Positions 35,011 through 44,439 are shown, counted from the stretch's first letter. The stretch is DNA of 64,000 bases from Citreicoccus inhibens (GCF_019039035.1 NZ_JAHNZT010000006.1:124001-188000); one strand, 5' to 3'. The notes: a model not told the origin generated them from the sequence alone. Translations and numbers: made by a program.

Positions 35011-35445
35011 TCACGCGAACACGGGCCACGGCTTGCTGCGCAGACCGGCCGCCCAGTTGTTGTGGCGACCGTCCCAGTACCCGATGGTGAGCTGCCCCAC
35101 GTCCACCTCGTCGATGCAGTTGATGTTGACGGAGACGAACGCACCGCCGAGTTCCTCGACGTAGCCCGCGCCGAAGCACTGGACGCCGCAGTGCTTGCAG
35201 AAGGAGCGGCTGTTCAGGCTGCCCTCCTTGCGGAACTCGCCCAGGTGCTCGGCGCCCGCGACCAGCCGGAATGCATCCGGCTTCAGCCCCACGGACGTCA
35301 CGCCGAACTTCGTGCAGTAGGTGCAGTTGCACTGGCTCGCGCCACGGCTCAGGTCCATCCGCGCCTCGAACCGCACCGCGCCACAGAGGCAGGTCCCCGT
35401 GTAGGTCTTCTCGTTGCTCGTCGCCTTCGAATCGGTCTGGCTCAT
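35011..35445 (-). CDS. GFA (glutathione-dependent formaldehyde-activating) family zinc protein
   Basis: The protein has 144 residues. It shows the GFA cysteine set: CLCG (C19, C21), CNCTYC (C39, C41, C44) and CKHCG (C83, C86), which bind two zinc ions. The founding enzyme condenses formaldehyde with glutathione; most bacterial homologues are uncharacterised and may act on other aldehydes or thiols. It is cytoplasmic and monocistronic. Formaldehyde dehydrogenase genes are not nearby, so the substrate is open. Its start is ATG 35445. Confidence 0.9.
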   Translation of the reverse strand: MSQTDSKATSNEKTYTGTCLCGAVRFEARMDLSRGASQCNCTYCTKFGVTSVGLKPDAFRLVAGAEHLGEFRKEGSLNSRSFCKHCGVQCFGAGYVEELGGAFVSVNINCIDEVDVGQLTIGYWDGRHNNWAAGLRSKPWPVFA

Positions 35446-35648
35446 GGTGTGTCTCCGGTGTGCGGTGTGTGCGCTGCGATGGGAAGGTTCTATCTTCGCC
35501 AGATGACAGCCTTTTGTCAGGTTTCTTCCAGGTGACCTCCAGTCCCGCGCGTCCTCCGGTGCCGCGCACGAAAAGTCGCTAATTCTGGGATGCGGGCGGA
35601 GGCCCGCCCTCCTCTACGTGGAAGGCCCTCCCCCCTCAGGTTCCGCCC

Positions 35649-36866
35649 ATGCCGCCCGATTCCGTTCCCCGCGCCGAGTCACCTCGGGCAGACCGTCCCG
35701 TCCGACGCACGGCATGGCGCGTGGTGGCGTTGGGCGCGGCGCTCCTCGTGGCAGGTGTGGGCTGGTGGACCTGGCGAGCCCCCTCCGTGGCTTCTGAGCA
35801 GCACACGACGGGATCCAGTCCCGCGGTGATTGCACAATCTGGCGAGACGCATCACAGCGCGGCGCAGGCCAACACGCTCGCGGAGGGCGAGGCCACCGCC
35901 GCGCCACGCCGGTTCGATGCGCCGCCATGTTGGCAGGACCTGGAGCGCTTCAACGCAGAGGTGACGCTCGGCACGTTCCGGGAGTGGGCCGCGCCATTGC
36001 TCGGCTCGGGTGATGCGCTGGTGCGCGAGTACCTCCAGGCGCGGCTCGCGGAGCTGATTGGCCGAGATGCGGCGAAAGCAGGCGAGGTGCTCGACTGGGC
36101 GCGCGAGGCGCCCGCCGACGAGTTGGAGGTGCTGCTGTCCGGACTCAAGGACAGCGAGGCGGTCCACCTGCCACAGGTCGCCGCGCGCCTCACGGCCATG
36201 AGCCTGGATGCGAGCCTCGATGCCGAGCGGCGCACGGGGCTGCTGCTCGCCCTGGAGACGCAGCGCCACTTCGAGCCCGCGGTGCTCACGCGACTGACCG
36301 CGTTCGCCAAGGACCCCAGCTCGGGCGAGGCGGGCTGGGTGGCCACGCGCACGCTGGGCAAGGTGATGGCCGAGGACGCGCGCCGCACGGGAGAAGTGCG
36401 GCCGTATCTCGACAGCCTGCTCACCGTGAGCGCCGAGTCCCCCGACGAGCAGATCCGCTACCTCGCGCTGACGATGCCTCTGCACGCGGACCCCGTGCTC
36501 GACGCGAAGAGCACCGAGCGCTACGCGCACATCCTCACCTCGGAGGGCAGCGAAGACGGGCGGCAAGCGGCGGCGCACGACCTCTCACTGGCCGAGGACA
36601 AGGCCCACGTGCTGGAGCTCTACGCGAAGGCATTCCCAGCGGAGCAGAACGTCTGCGTGCGCTGGGCGCTCTTCCGCTTCGCCGCGCGCGCCGCGGGCCG
36701 CGAGGCCCTGCCCGTCATGGCCACCATGGCGCTCGTCGATCCGCGCTTCCAACCGACGTACCAGGACTTCGAGCGCATCTACGCCAGCGGCGTCGTCGAC
36801 TTCGAGCGCGTGTGGTTGAGCCTCTCCACGCAAGACCCCTTCGGCTGCCTCCACCACGACGAGTGA
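35649..36866 (+). CDS. Membrane-anchored helical (HEAT-like) protein, first of a three-gene cassette
   Basis: The protein has 405 residues. One transmembrane helix lies at about residues 22-42 (TAWRVVALGAALLVAGVGWWTW), preceded by a basic tail, so most of the chain would face the periplasm. The rest is a series of amphipathic helices with Ala/Leu/Glu-rich pairs every 35-40 residues, as in HEAT/ARM-type repeats, ending in DPFGCLHHDE. No catalytic motif is visible. It lies 5 bp before a second exported HEAT-like protein and upstream of a secreted M23-type protease. A scaffold, chaperone or inhibitor for that protease is possible; function is unknown. Confidence 0.75.
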   Translation: MPPDSVPRAESPRADRPVRRTAWRVVALGAALLVAGVGWWTWRAPSVASEQHTTGSSPAVIAQSGETHHSAAQANTLAEGEATAAPRRFDAPPCWQDLERFNAEVTLGTFREWAAPLLGSGDALVREYLQARLAELIGRDAAKAGEVLDWAREAPADELEVLLSGLKDSEAVHLPQVAARLTAMSLDASLDAERRTGLLLALETQRHFEPAVLTRLTAFAKDPSSGEAGWVATRTLGKVMAEDARRTGEVRPYLDSLLTVSAESPDEQIRYLALTMPLHADPVLDAKSTERYAHILTSEGSEDGRQAAAHDLSLAEDKAHVLELYAKAFPAEQNVCVRWALFRFAARAAGREALPVMATMALVDPRFQPTYQDFERIYASGVVDFERVWLSLSTQDPFGCLHHDE

Positions 36867-36871
36867 GCCCC

Positions 36872-37855
36872 ATGCCTGTCTCCCACGTCTCTCGCGCCAG
36901 CGTCGCCGGGCTGCTGCTGGTGCTCTCACCCGTCGTGAGCGCCCACGCCCAGACGCCTTCGCCTCCTGTGCTGAAGGCCGAGACGTGCTCACTCGACGGG
37001 TTGATGGACTCCATCCGCCGCGGACTCGGCTCGAAGTCCGAGGCGTATCGCGGCTATCTGCGCGCGCTGTTGCGAGAGACCGCCGTCACGCTGCCAGAGG
37101 CCCAGCTCCGCGACGCGTTCGCGCGGGAGCGAGACCCCGCCATGGTCGAGCATCTGGCCGCGGCGCTGGTGGCGCGAACCGACCGAGGTCTGGAGTCGAG
37201 CGCGCTGGACGCGGTCCGTGAGCGCGCCCTGGGAGATGCCGACCCCGCGGTGCGCGCCGCGACCGTGCGCGCCATGCGGCGAAGCAGCGCGATTGAGCGC
37301 ACCGGGGACATGTACGAGCGGCTGATGCGTGACGCCTCGCCCGACGTGCGGCGCGAGGCCGCGACGAACCTCATCGAGGACAACCAGTTCGTCTACTCGG
37401 GCCACCACGGTCCCGCGGCGGACGCGGCGGTGGCGGCGGCGGTGGGCTCGACGGACGCGAGCCTCACCGCGCGAATCCTCGGCACCGTGTCCACCGAGGC
37501 CATCAGCGCGGACTCGCAGGCGCGGCTCCAGCGGATGCTGCGCGGTGGAGACTCCAGCGTTCGCGCGGCCGCGGTCACCGCGCTGGGCGGCGTTCCCGCC
37601 TCCGGCATGAAGTCCTCTCGGGAGTCCTTGCTCGCCATGTACCGCGAGGAAGAGGACCCCGAGGTGCGCAAGGCCATCCTCCAGAGCATCGCCCGGCTGG
37701 GGTTCTCCGGCGCGGTGCCGGACCTCCAGCGCTTGCGGGAGGTGGACCCACGCCTGGCGCCCGAGGTGGACGCCTGGACGCGGGTGCTCGGCATGGGACT
37801 CCAGGAGTGGAGCCTGCTCCTGAGGGAGAAGCAGCGGTTGAGTCAGGCTCGGTGA
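36872..37855 (+). CDS. Secreted HEAT-repeat-like protein, second gene of the cassette
   Basis: The protein has 327 residues. A signal peptide ends near AHAQ (about residue 29). The mature chain has repeated helix pairs such as DADPAVRAATVRAMRRSSAI, DASPDVRREAATNLIEDNQF and EEDPEVRKAILQSIARLGF; the D(P/S)xVRxxA signature at about 35-residue spacing is typical of HEAT/PBS-lyase repeats. It acts as a binding scaffold in the periplasm or outside the cell. The ATG at 36872 is placed directly after the previous stop; upstream in-frame extension overlaps that gene. It is 28 bp upstream of the M23-type protease gene, so the three genes are probably one transcript. Confidence 0.85.
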   Translation: MPVSHVSRASVAGLLLVLSPVVSAHAQTPSPPVLKAETCSLDGLMDSIRRGLGSKSEAYRGYLRALLRETAVTLPEAQLRDAFARERDPAMVEHLAAALVARTDRGLESSALDAVRERALGDADPAVRAATVRAMRRSSAIERTGDMYERLMRDASPDVRREAATNLIEDNQFVYSGHHGPAADAAVAAAVGSTDASLTARILGTVSTEAISADSQARLQRMLRGGDSSVRAAAVTALGGVPASGMKSSRESLLAMYREEEDPEVRKAILQSIARLGFSGAVPDLQRLREVDPRLAPEVDAWTRVLGMGLQEWSLLLREKQRLSQAR

Positions 37856-37883
37856 AACGACCTGAAAGGAACAAGGAACCACG

Positions 37884-38399
37884 ATGCGCAACACGACGAA
37901 GATGCTGGCGGCGCTGACGTCCCTGGCGCTCCTTCCCACGGCCTCGAGCGCGTACAGCGTCCGCTCGCCCTTCCCTGGCTCCGTCACGGCCACGACGTAC
38001 TACTCCTCCGGCACGTTCCACGGCGCGGTGGATATTGGCGCGAGCAGCTGCAACTACTGGGGCGCCGAGACGGGCGTGGTGGCCACCCTGTCGTGGGACG
38101 TCTCCATCCGCACCACGGGCGTGGTCTGCAACGGCAACGGCAGCGGCAACCAGAACGAGGCCAAGCACGCCTGGTCGGATGGCTACACGTTCCGGCAGTG
38201 GCACTGGATCAAGACGAGCGACTCCTACGACCGCACGTGTGACCGCTGCCAGGTGGGCAACATCGGCGGGACGGGCAACGCGACGGGCCCGCACGCCCAC
38301 CTTCAGTACGACCGCTACGGCACCAACGTCACGTCCTGGTACAGCGTGTCGAAGGGCCAGAGTGTCAACCGCAGCACGGACGTGGGCAGCATCCGCTAG
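37884..38399 (+). CDS. Small secreted M23-type metalloendopeptidase
   Basis: The protein has 171 residues. A signal peptide (MRNTTKMLAALTSLALLPTA) is followed at once by the catalytic domain. The zinc motifs are HxxxD at H46/D50 (FHGAVDIG) and HxH at H137/H139 (GPHAHLQYD). Cysteine pairs (SSCN, VVCN, CDRC) suggest disulfides, as in extracellular lytic enzymes. M23 enzymes cut glycyl or interpeptide bonds of peptidoglycan; without a propeptide or anchor this one is likely released. AAAGGAACAAGG precedes the start. It follows two exported HEAT-like proteins. A role in prey lysis or own-wall turnover cannot be decided from sequence. Confidence 0.85.
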   Translation: MRNTTKMLAALTSLALLPTASSAYSVRSPFPGSVTATTYYSSGTFHGAVDIGASSCNYWGAETGVVATLSWDVSIRTTGVVCNGNGSGNQNEAKHAWSDGYTFRQWHWIKTSDSYDRTCDRCQVGNIGGTGNATGPHAHLQYDRYGTNVTSWYSVSKGQSVNRSTDVGSIR

Positions 38400-38571
38400 T
38401 CCCGTGTCGTGACCTGGAGCGCCTTTCGGAGCGCCCACGAGGAGCCCCCTGGCCTACGTGCTACGGTCCCCTCGCTGTCGCTCCGGAGCCCCCGCTCCCA
38501 GCCCCGGCGGACGCCTTCGCCTCTGACGCGAAGGCGCCCGTCGCACTCCCCAGCCCCGCGATGAAGCCCCG

Positions 38572-39174
38572 ATGAGCCCACAGACCTCTTCCCCCCGTTC
38601 AGCGGCCCACCGCCCGTCGCGCGCCGATGCGCGGCGCAACTTCGAGCGCCTGCTGGCCGCGGCCGAGTCCGCCTTCATCGAGCGCGGCACGGACGCCTCG
38701 CTGGAGGAGATCGCCCGCCGTGCCGAGGTGGGCATTGGAACGCTGTACCGGCACTTCCCCACGCGCGACGCACTGCTCGCGGCGCTGCTCCAGGACCGGC
38801 TCCGCGTGCTGGGGCAGCGAGCCACGGAGTTGCTCGACGCCCCCTCCCCCGCCGAGGCGCTGGCCACGTGGTTGCGAGCGCTCGTGCAGCACAGCGCGAC
38901 GTACCGGGGGCTCGCGGGGCCCATGCTGCAACTGCTGAGCGCGGACGAGGACCTGACCAGCGCGTGTCATGACATGCGTGATGCGGGGCAGCGCGTGCTC
39001 GCCAGGGCCCAAGCGGCGGGAGTCATTCGCGCGGATGTCAGCGCGCCGGATGTGATGGCGCTCGCCAACTCGGTGGCCTGGGCCGCCGAGCAGTCCCCCG
39101 TGGATCCCGCCCGCGCGGAGCGATTGCTCGCCATCATGCTCGAAGGCCTGCGCGCCACGCCTCCCGCGACTTGA
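38572..39174 (+). CDS. TetR/AcrR family regulator
   Basis: The protein has 200 residues. The DNA-binding domain spans about residues 20-70 (FERLLAAAESAFIERGTDAS, then IARRAEVGIGTLYRHFPTRDALL). The C-terminal half resembles the SBP-type TetR domain (LVQHSATYRGLAGPML). It lies 191 bp upstream of the multihaem cytochrome gene on the same strand. It may or may not control that gene. No clear palindromic operator was found in its own upstream region. Confidence 0.9.
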   Translation: MSPQTSSPRSAAHRPSRADARRNFERLLAAAESAFIERGTDASLEEIARRAEVGIGTLYRHFPTRDALLAALLQDRLRVLGQRATELLDAPSPAEALATWLRALVQHSATYRGLAGPMLQLLSADEDLTSACHDMRDAGQRVLARAQAAGVIRADVSAPDVMALANSVAWAAEQSPVDPARAERLLAIMLEGLRATPPAT

Positions 39175-39365
39175 CGCAACCCTCGAGCGCCGTGCCACGG
39201 TCCTCGGGCCGTGGGTCGCTATTCAACCGTGGACATGGGCCTGCCCGGGCAGCCCACACGCGCCCGGCTTCCTGACAGTCCCGCGCCCGGTCAGCGAGGC
39301 GCAGCGAACAGAGCTGCCACGCTGGTCCTCGCCCGCCACTGCTGGCGGCACCTCACGGGGGACCC

Positions 39366-42335
39366 ATGCGCAATCCGTGTCGCTGTGCGGTCTGGCTCAT
39401 CTTGTCCTGTCTCTCGATGGCGACGCTCGCTCGCGCGGAGGACCTCGCATCGCCCCCCGCAACCCCCAGCGCCGCCGCGGAGTGCCTCCCATCCGGCGAA
39501 CCGCCGCCCAATGACGGGCGCTACAAGACGGAGCAGGAGCTGTGCTGGCTCGCGCCCCGCGGCATCCCGGCGGTGGGGTTGGCGCCTCCCGTCGGCCCGC
39601 TGTGGGAGGCCGCGGAGGAGCCCTACGCCCTGCTGCTGCGCAAGTTCATCCTCGACCGGGTCTACACGACCCAGCTCGGATGGCTGTCGGATACGCACTG
39701 GCGTCTGAGTGGCCCCGTGCAGGGCTGCCCCCAGGACAAGACGCTCAAGAACCTGGGGGTCCATCCCGCCGTGCGCATCTATTACTCCCCGGAGATGATC
39801 GCCTGGATGTGTGGAGGCCGGGTGGGTGTACCGCCGCCCGGGGCAATGATTGTCAAAGAGATGCACGCGTTGGATGAGAAGACCCTGTACATCCAACCCT
39901 CCACGCAGAACCTCTACGTGCGGCAGAGCACGGTCGCCGACAGCTTCACGGTGATGGTGAAGTCCTCGGGAGGCTCTCGGGACCAGTGGTACTGGGCGTA
40001 CTTCGACTACAAGCAGGTGGGCAATCCCCCCATCCGGGATCGCTCCGGCGTGAGCCTCTCCAATTTCCCCGCGCATCCGACGCAGTTGGATCCAAGCTGG
40101 CTGCCCACCGGCAATCCCCAGGGCACCGTCGTGTTCCCCTATTACGGGTTCGGGCCTGACTGCATCAACTGCCACGCCTCCGCGGAGAAGGAGTCCACCT
40201 TCATCGCACTGGAGAGCCTCATCGGGCGCGAGCATGTCTATCATTACCAGGGGCGGGTCGCGGCCTTCGCGCCCAATGCCATCGCCTGGGACTTGCTGGG
40301 GCCACACCCCGCCGTCCCCGCGCGCGCGGTCCCGGCCTCCCTCCGGGCGGCGGCACCTCCCGCGGCCCGCCCCAGCGGTGACTTCCTCCGCGAGTTTCCC
40401 CAGCTCTCGGCGCTCTCCTTCGAGCAGGCGTGGGAGCTGCGCTTCCCGGCCGAGACCTACGACCACGTGCCCGCCCCACCCGGACCTGGAGCGCCGGCGA
40501 TGTTCCTGACCTCCGACCAGTGCATCTCCTGTCACGACGCCACGGTGACCACGGGCAAGACGCCGAACATGATCCAGATGCGCGAGCACGGCGCGCCCCT
40601 CAACCTCTCGCCCTATGCCGAGTGGCGGGCAAGTCCCATGGGCCTGGCGGGAAGAGACCCCATCTTCTTCGCCCAACTCGAAAGCGAGCTGAACCTCGCG
40701 GTCGCCCAGGCGGGGCTGAAGGGCAAGGGCAAGTGCATCGAGAACCTCTGCCTGCATTGCCACGGAGCCATGGGGAAGCGACAGCTCGCGCTCGACACGC
40801 AGCTCATTCCCCCGGACCCGGCCTGCAAGGGATTGCTGCCAGACGACCAACTGCGTGGCGGCAAGCTCTTCTCCCGGAAGATGGCGGCGGCGTGGCGGGA
40901 TGAGCAGCCCGCCCTGGCGAAGTACGGCGGGCTCGCGCGGGATGGCATCTCCTGCGCGGTCTGCCATCACATCTCCAACGAGGGCTTCGGGAACGAAGCG
41001 ACCTACACGGGCAACTTCAAGCTCACCTCCACCACCGAGTTGGTGGGGCCGTACGCGGACGTGAAGGTGAAGCCCATGGAGCACGCGCTGGGAATCACCC
41101 CACGCGGGGCGCCGTACACCCAAGACGGGGACCTCTGTTCGAGCTGCCACGCCATCCGGCTGCCCGTGTTCTCCAATGACGGCACCTTGCACGGCGTGCA
41201 CTACGAGCAGGCCACGTATCTGGAATGGCTGAACAGCGACTCCCATGACACGGCCTGCCAGGACTGCCACATGTCCCAGAAGCATGACGGCAAGCCGTTG
41301 ACGTTCAAGATCGCCAACATCGAGGACGACACCTTCCCCATCACCGAGGGGCGGCTGCCGGACTCGGAGCTGGCGCTCGCGCCGCGCAGCACCTACTCAC
41401 GGCACACGCTGTTCGGGCTCAACCTCTTCCTCACCGCGTTCTTCGAGCAGTTCCCCTTGCAGTTGGGGATCCGGCAAGTCGACTACATGAACAGCGGCCC
41501 GGTGCCGGCGCTCGTCACCGCGCGAGAGGCCGTGCTCTCGGAGATGCGGCCGTTGACCGCGAGCCTCGCCATCCCCTCCATCCAACCCATTCCGCAGGGA
41601 GTGGCCGTGACGGTCACCGTCACGAACAAGGCGGGCCACAACTTCCCCAGCGGGGTGGGCTTCCGGCGCGCGTTCATCGAGTTCCTCGTGCTGGACGAGA
41701 GCGGCCGTCCGCTCTGGGCCTCGGGGCGGACGTCGGCGGTGGGCGAGCTGCTGGATGGCCTGAGCAACACCGTCTTGCCGAGTGAGTTCTTCCTGCCGGG
41801 CCCGCAGGGGCAGCAGCTCTTCCAGCCGCACCACCAGGTCATCCAGCAGGGCAACCAGGTGCAGATCTACGAAGAGTTGATCCGCGACTCGGAGGGGCGC
41901 TTCACGACCAGCTTCCTGCACCAGTATCAGGTGGAGAAAGACAATCGCCTGCGGCCCCGAGGCTGGAGCCCCACGGGCCCCTTCGCGAGCGAGACGAAGT
42001 CCACGGGGACCGGCACGGACCCGGACTACGTCCCGAACCCGAAGCTGAGCGGCACGGACTCGGTGCGCTACGAAGTGACGTTGCCGCCCAACGTGCTGTC
42101 GCAAGTGCGGAGCATCCAGGCCACGCTGTACTACCAGGCCACTCCGCCGTACTACCTGGCGCAGCGCTTCGACAGCGGCCGCAAGGGGCCCTCACGGCTG
42201 GACATCCAGCGGCTGTATTACCTCGCCAGCAACCTGGACGTGGACGCGCCCGCCGAGGACGGCAAGCCCTATCTCCAAGGATGGAAGCTGCCCATCACCC
42301 AGGCCCGCGTGGACGTGAAGCCCGCACTCCCGTGA
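39366..42335 (+). CDS. Exported six-haem c-type cytochrome
   Basis: The protein has 989 residues. A signal peptide ends near LARA (about residue 24). Six CxxCH haem-attachment motifs occur, with first cysteines at about 266, 386, 462, 530, 591 and 631 (CINCH, CISCH, CLHCH, CAVCH, CSSCH, CQDCH). The C-terminal third (about 700-980) has none and looks beta-rich (VTVTVTNKAGHNFPSGVGFR). Haem would be attached in the periplasm and the protein may sit in the periplasm or on the outer surface. Multihaem cytochromes move electrons to terminal acceptors or between periplasmic enzymes. No other cytochrome or reductase gene is adjacent. It resembles uncharacterised long myxobacterial cytochromes; the redox partner is unknown. 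Confidence 0.9.
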   Translation: MRNPCRCAVWLILSCLSMATLARAEDLASPPATPSAAAECLPSGEPPPNDGRYKTEQELCWLAPRGIPAVGLAPPVGPLWEAAEEPYALLLRKFILDRVYTTQLGWLSDTHWRLSGPVQGCPQDKTLKNLGVHPAVRIYYSPEMIAWMCGGRVGVPPPGAMIVKEMHALDEKTLYIQPSTQNLYVRQSTVADSFTVMVKSSGGSRDQWYWAYFDYKQVGNPPIRDRSGVSLSNFPAHPTQLDPSWLPTGNPQGTVVFPYYGFGPDCINCHASAEKESTFIALESLIGREHVYHYQGRVAAFAPNAIAWDLLGPHPAVPARAVPASLRAAAPPAARPSGDFLREFPQLSALSFEQAWELRFPAETYDHVPAPPGPGAPAMFLTSDQCISCHDATVTTGKTPNMIQMREHGAPLNLSPYAEWRASPMGLAGRDPIFFAQLESELNLAVAQAGLKGKGKCIENLCLHCHGAMGKRQLALDTQLIPPDPACKGLLPDDQLRGGKLFSRKMAAAWRDEQPALAKYGGLARDGISCAVCHHISNEGFGNEATYTGNFKLTSTTELVGPYADVKVKPMEHALGITPRGAPYTQDGDLCSSCHAIRLPVFSNDGTLHGVHYEQATYLEWLNSDSHDTACQDCHMSQKHDGKPLTFKIANIEDDTFPITEGRLPDSELALAPRSTYSRHTLFGLNLFLTAFFEQFPLQLGIRQVDYMNSGPVPALVTAREAVLSEMRPLTASLAIPSIQPIPQGVAVTVTVTNKAGHNFPSGVGFRRAFIEFLVLDESGRPLWASGRTSAVGELLDGLSNTVLPSEFFLPGPQGQQLFQPHHQVIQQGNQVQIYEELIRDSEGRFTTSFLHQYQVEKDNRLRPRGWSPTGPFASETKSTGTGTDPDYVPNPKLSGTDSVRYEVTLPPNVLSQVRSIQATLYYQATPPYYLAQRFDSGRKGPSRLDIQRLYYLASNLDVDAPAEDGKPYLQGWKLPITQARVDVKPALP

Positions 42336-42378
42336 GCTGGCGTCAAACCCTCGCGCGACGGCTTCACTGAAGACAGAT

Positions 42379-42402
42379 GCCGGCCGGTGACTACCGGCTG
42401 GC
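42379..42402. terminator. Bidirectional terminator hairpin between cytochrome and solute-binding genes
   Basis: Arms gccggccggt and accggctggc pair over 10 bp with one G-T wobble around a gact loop. It overlaps the stop codon of the solute-binding gene (42391-42393) and lies 43 bp past the cytochrome stop. Its position favours termination of the cytochrome transcript; for the other gene it may act more as a 3' stabiliser. Confidence 0.55.
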
Positions 42403-43575
42403 CATCAGGCGCGTCCACAGCGTGAGCAGGTTGCGGACCACGGGGCCCTCGGGAATCTCTGCCACGGGGGGCACGTCCACCTGCACGCCTTGCTCCGCCA
42501 GCCGCGTGAACGGGTTCGCCGGGTCCTGCGTCTTCAACGGCACCGAGGGGTCCGCCGGACGGAAGCCAAACGCCAGCGCCCGCTCCTGCACCGGGCGGCT
42601 GTGCAGGTAGCGCAGCCACTCGGCCGCCGCGACCTTCTGCTTCGGCGTCACCCAGCTGGCCTGCAGCACCGCCGCCGGATGGTCGCTCCAGAGCGTCAGC
42701 GAGGGGTAATACACCTTGAGGTTCCCCCACCGGCCCTGCGCGTTGGCGATCTGCGAAATCGCCAGGTTCTCGTACACCACCGCCACGTCGTACTTGGAGG
42801 GCCCGAAGCGGACCATGTCCGTCATGAACGTGCCCGTGGAGGGCTCGAAGCGCGTCACGCCCTTCTCCAACTGCTTCACCCAGTCCTGGAACTTGGGGTC
42901 CAGGAGGTCCCCCACCGTCAGGCCCGTGCGCTTGCCGTAGAACTCCATCGTCGCCAGCAACAACGCCTGCAATCCCGAGTTGGAGCGCGTGGGGTCCGTG
43001 TGGCCCAGCTTCACGAAGCCCCAGTCCGCCTTGCCGCCGATCGCCGGCCAGCCCTGGTCGCTCGCCACCGCCTTGTGCAGCGTCTTCCACGACACGCCCT
43101 GCCCCGCGTTCGCCTTCTGGAGCACCTGCGCCCGGTCCTCCCACACCACGAACACGAGCGGCGTAATCACCAGCGGCTGCGGCGCCGCGTCCCCATCCGT
43201 GGCGAACAGCGCACCTCGCGTGGGGTCCGTGGCCCAGTCCGAGGAGAGCATCCGCAACACCGCGCTGTCCGCCGGGCTCCACACCGTGGGCTTCTCGCGC
43301 CCATCCAGGATGGCCTGCGCCGCGTCCAGCGAGCCCCGCCCCACCAGCGTCACCTTGATGTCCGGGTGCTCCTGCTGGAAGCCCGCCGCCGCGGCCTCCA
43401 CCCAGTCCTTCTTCTCCGTGCTGTAGAGGAAGGAGATCTCCGTCACGTCCCGAGACGGCGTCGCCGCGCTCGCGGTGCTGGCGCCCGGCACCTCGTCCCC
43501 CCGCTTGGAGGTCAGGTAGAAGACGCCGCCCACCGCGGCGAGGAATCCGATGATGATGAGGACCTTGGGCTTCAT
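42391..43575 (-). CDS. Membrane-anchored extracellular solute-binding protein, last gene of VWA module
   Basis: The protein has 394 residues. An N-terminal hydrophobic segment (VLIIIGFLAAVGGVFYLTS) without a lipobox anchors or exports it. The body is a periplasmic binding-protein fold with SFLYSTEKKDWVEAAAAGF, VWSPADSAVLRML and VVYENLAISQ. It resembles the binding half of the VWA lipoprotein upstream, most clearly in LWSDHPAAVLQASWV, RPVQERALAFGFRPADPSV. The two are therefore duplicates. No ABC permease or ATPase gene is adjacent, which argues against ordinary import. Its ATG overlaps the coiled-coil gene's stop (ATGA), so it is translationally coupled to it. Confidence 0.85.
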   Translation of the reverse strand: MKPKVLIIIGFLAAVGGVFYLTSKRGDEVPGASTASAATPSRDVTEISFLYSTEKKDWVEAAAAGFQQEHPDIKVTLVGRGSLDAAQAILDGREKPTVWSPADSAVLRMLSSDWATDPTRGALFATDGDAAPQPLVITPLVFVVWEDRAQVLQKANAGQGVSWKTLHKAVASDQGWPAIGGKADWGFVKLGHTDPTRSNSGLQALLLATMEFYGKRTGLTVGDLLDPKFQDWVKQLEKGVTRFEPSTGTFMTDMVRFGPSKYDVAVVYENLAISQIANAQGRWGNLKVYYPSLTLWSDHPAAVLQASWVTPKQKVAAAEWLRYLHSRPVQERALAFGFRPADPSVPLKTQDPANPFTRLAEQGVQVDVPPVAEIPEGPVVRNLLTLWTRLMASR

Positions 43576-44381
43576 GACGCGACTCCCACCGCTTGGAACG
43601 ACTGGAGGGACTCCTCGAAGGCACCGAGCTCGCCGTTCATCCGGCCCAGTTCCTCGTTGAGGTCCCCGTACATGCTTTCGGTTGCCTGCGCATCCAGCGC
43701 GCGCAGGCGCATCACTTGGGCGGGCAGGCCCTGCATCGTCGCGGCGATGCGCGTCAGGTTGGCCAGCACCCGGTCATGCGCCGCGCCAATGTCCCGCAGC
43801 GCCTGGAGCTGCGCCTCGTGCGCCGCCCGGGCGCTCTCGTACTGAGCCCGCGCCTCGGCGTCCTTCGCCTGCGTCGCCTGCTGCGAGGTGACGCGAATGG
43901 CCTCTCGCACCGCCTGGGCGTCCGTCGCGCGCAGGAAGGCGGACAACTCGTCACCGCGCGCGGCCAACCGCCACGCCCGCTCCTCCAACTCCCGCAACGA
44001 CGTCAGCGCCAGCCCCAGTTGGGCCCGCACGCCCGCGGGCGCATCCTCCAGCGCATTCTCCAACGAGCGCCGCGCGCCGAGCATGCCGAGCATGGCCTCG
44101 CGCACCCGGGGGTCCGCGAAGGCCCGTGCGTCCAGCGGACCGCCGGGCCGCGCGCCCTGGGGGCGGGACAACACCCCGCGCCAGAAGTCCGGCGAGGCCA
44201 CGTCCCACGCCACCATCGCCGCATAGGCTGCGCCGCCCAGCGCGAGCACCGGCCACGAGTGCAGCGCCGCCGCGCCCAGGGCTCCGGCCCCCGCCACCCC
44301 GAGGTTCAAGGGAGCCGCCGCCGCGCGCCCCAGCACGCGGGGCAGGTGTTGCAGCAAGGTGCTCACGCCGCGCTCGGCCAT
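43572..44381 (-). CDS. Membrane-associated coiled-coil protein of the VWA module
   Basis: The protein has 269 residues. An N-terminal hydrophobic region (about residues 25-60, LNLGVAGAGALGAAALHSWP and ALGGAAYAAMVAWD) could form one or two membrane segments. The rest is almost entirely helical: RSLENALEDA, then a long Ala/Glu/Gln/Arg-rich stretch (about 130-260, e.g. QQATQAKDAEARAQYESA) typical of a coiled coil. No enzyme motif is visible. It sits between two solute-binding paralogues, 58 bp after the VWA lipoprotein gene and overlapping the next one by 4 nt. It may organise the two binding proteins into a membrane complex. Similar proteins occur in families annotated for toxic-anion resistance, but I cannot confirm that. 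Confidence 0.75.
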   Translation of the reverse strand: MAERGVSTLLQHLPRVLGRAAAAPLNLGVAGAGALGAAALHSWPVLALGGAAYAAMVAWDVASPDFWRGVLSRPQGARPGGPLDARAFADPRVREAMLGMLGARRSLENALEDAPAGVRAQLGLALTSLRELEERAWRLAARGDELSAFLRATDAQAVREAIRVTSQQATQAKDAEARAQYESARAAHEAQLQALRDIGAAHDRVLANLTRIAATMQGLPAQVMRLRALDAQATESMYGDLNEELGRMNGELGAFEESLQSFQAVGVAS

Positions 44382-44439
44382 CGAGGTGCCTCCCAGTCGG
44401 CGGTGGAAGCGTAGGCGGTGGAAGAAGAACGGGGCATGG

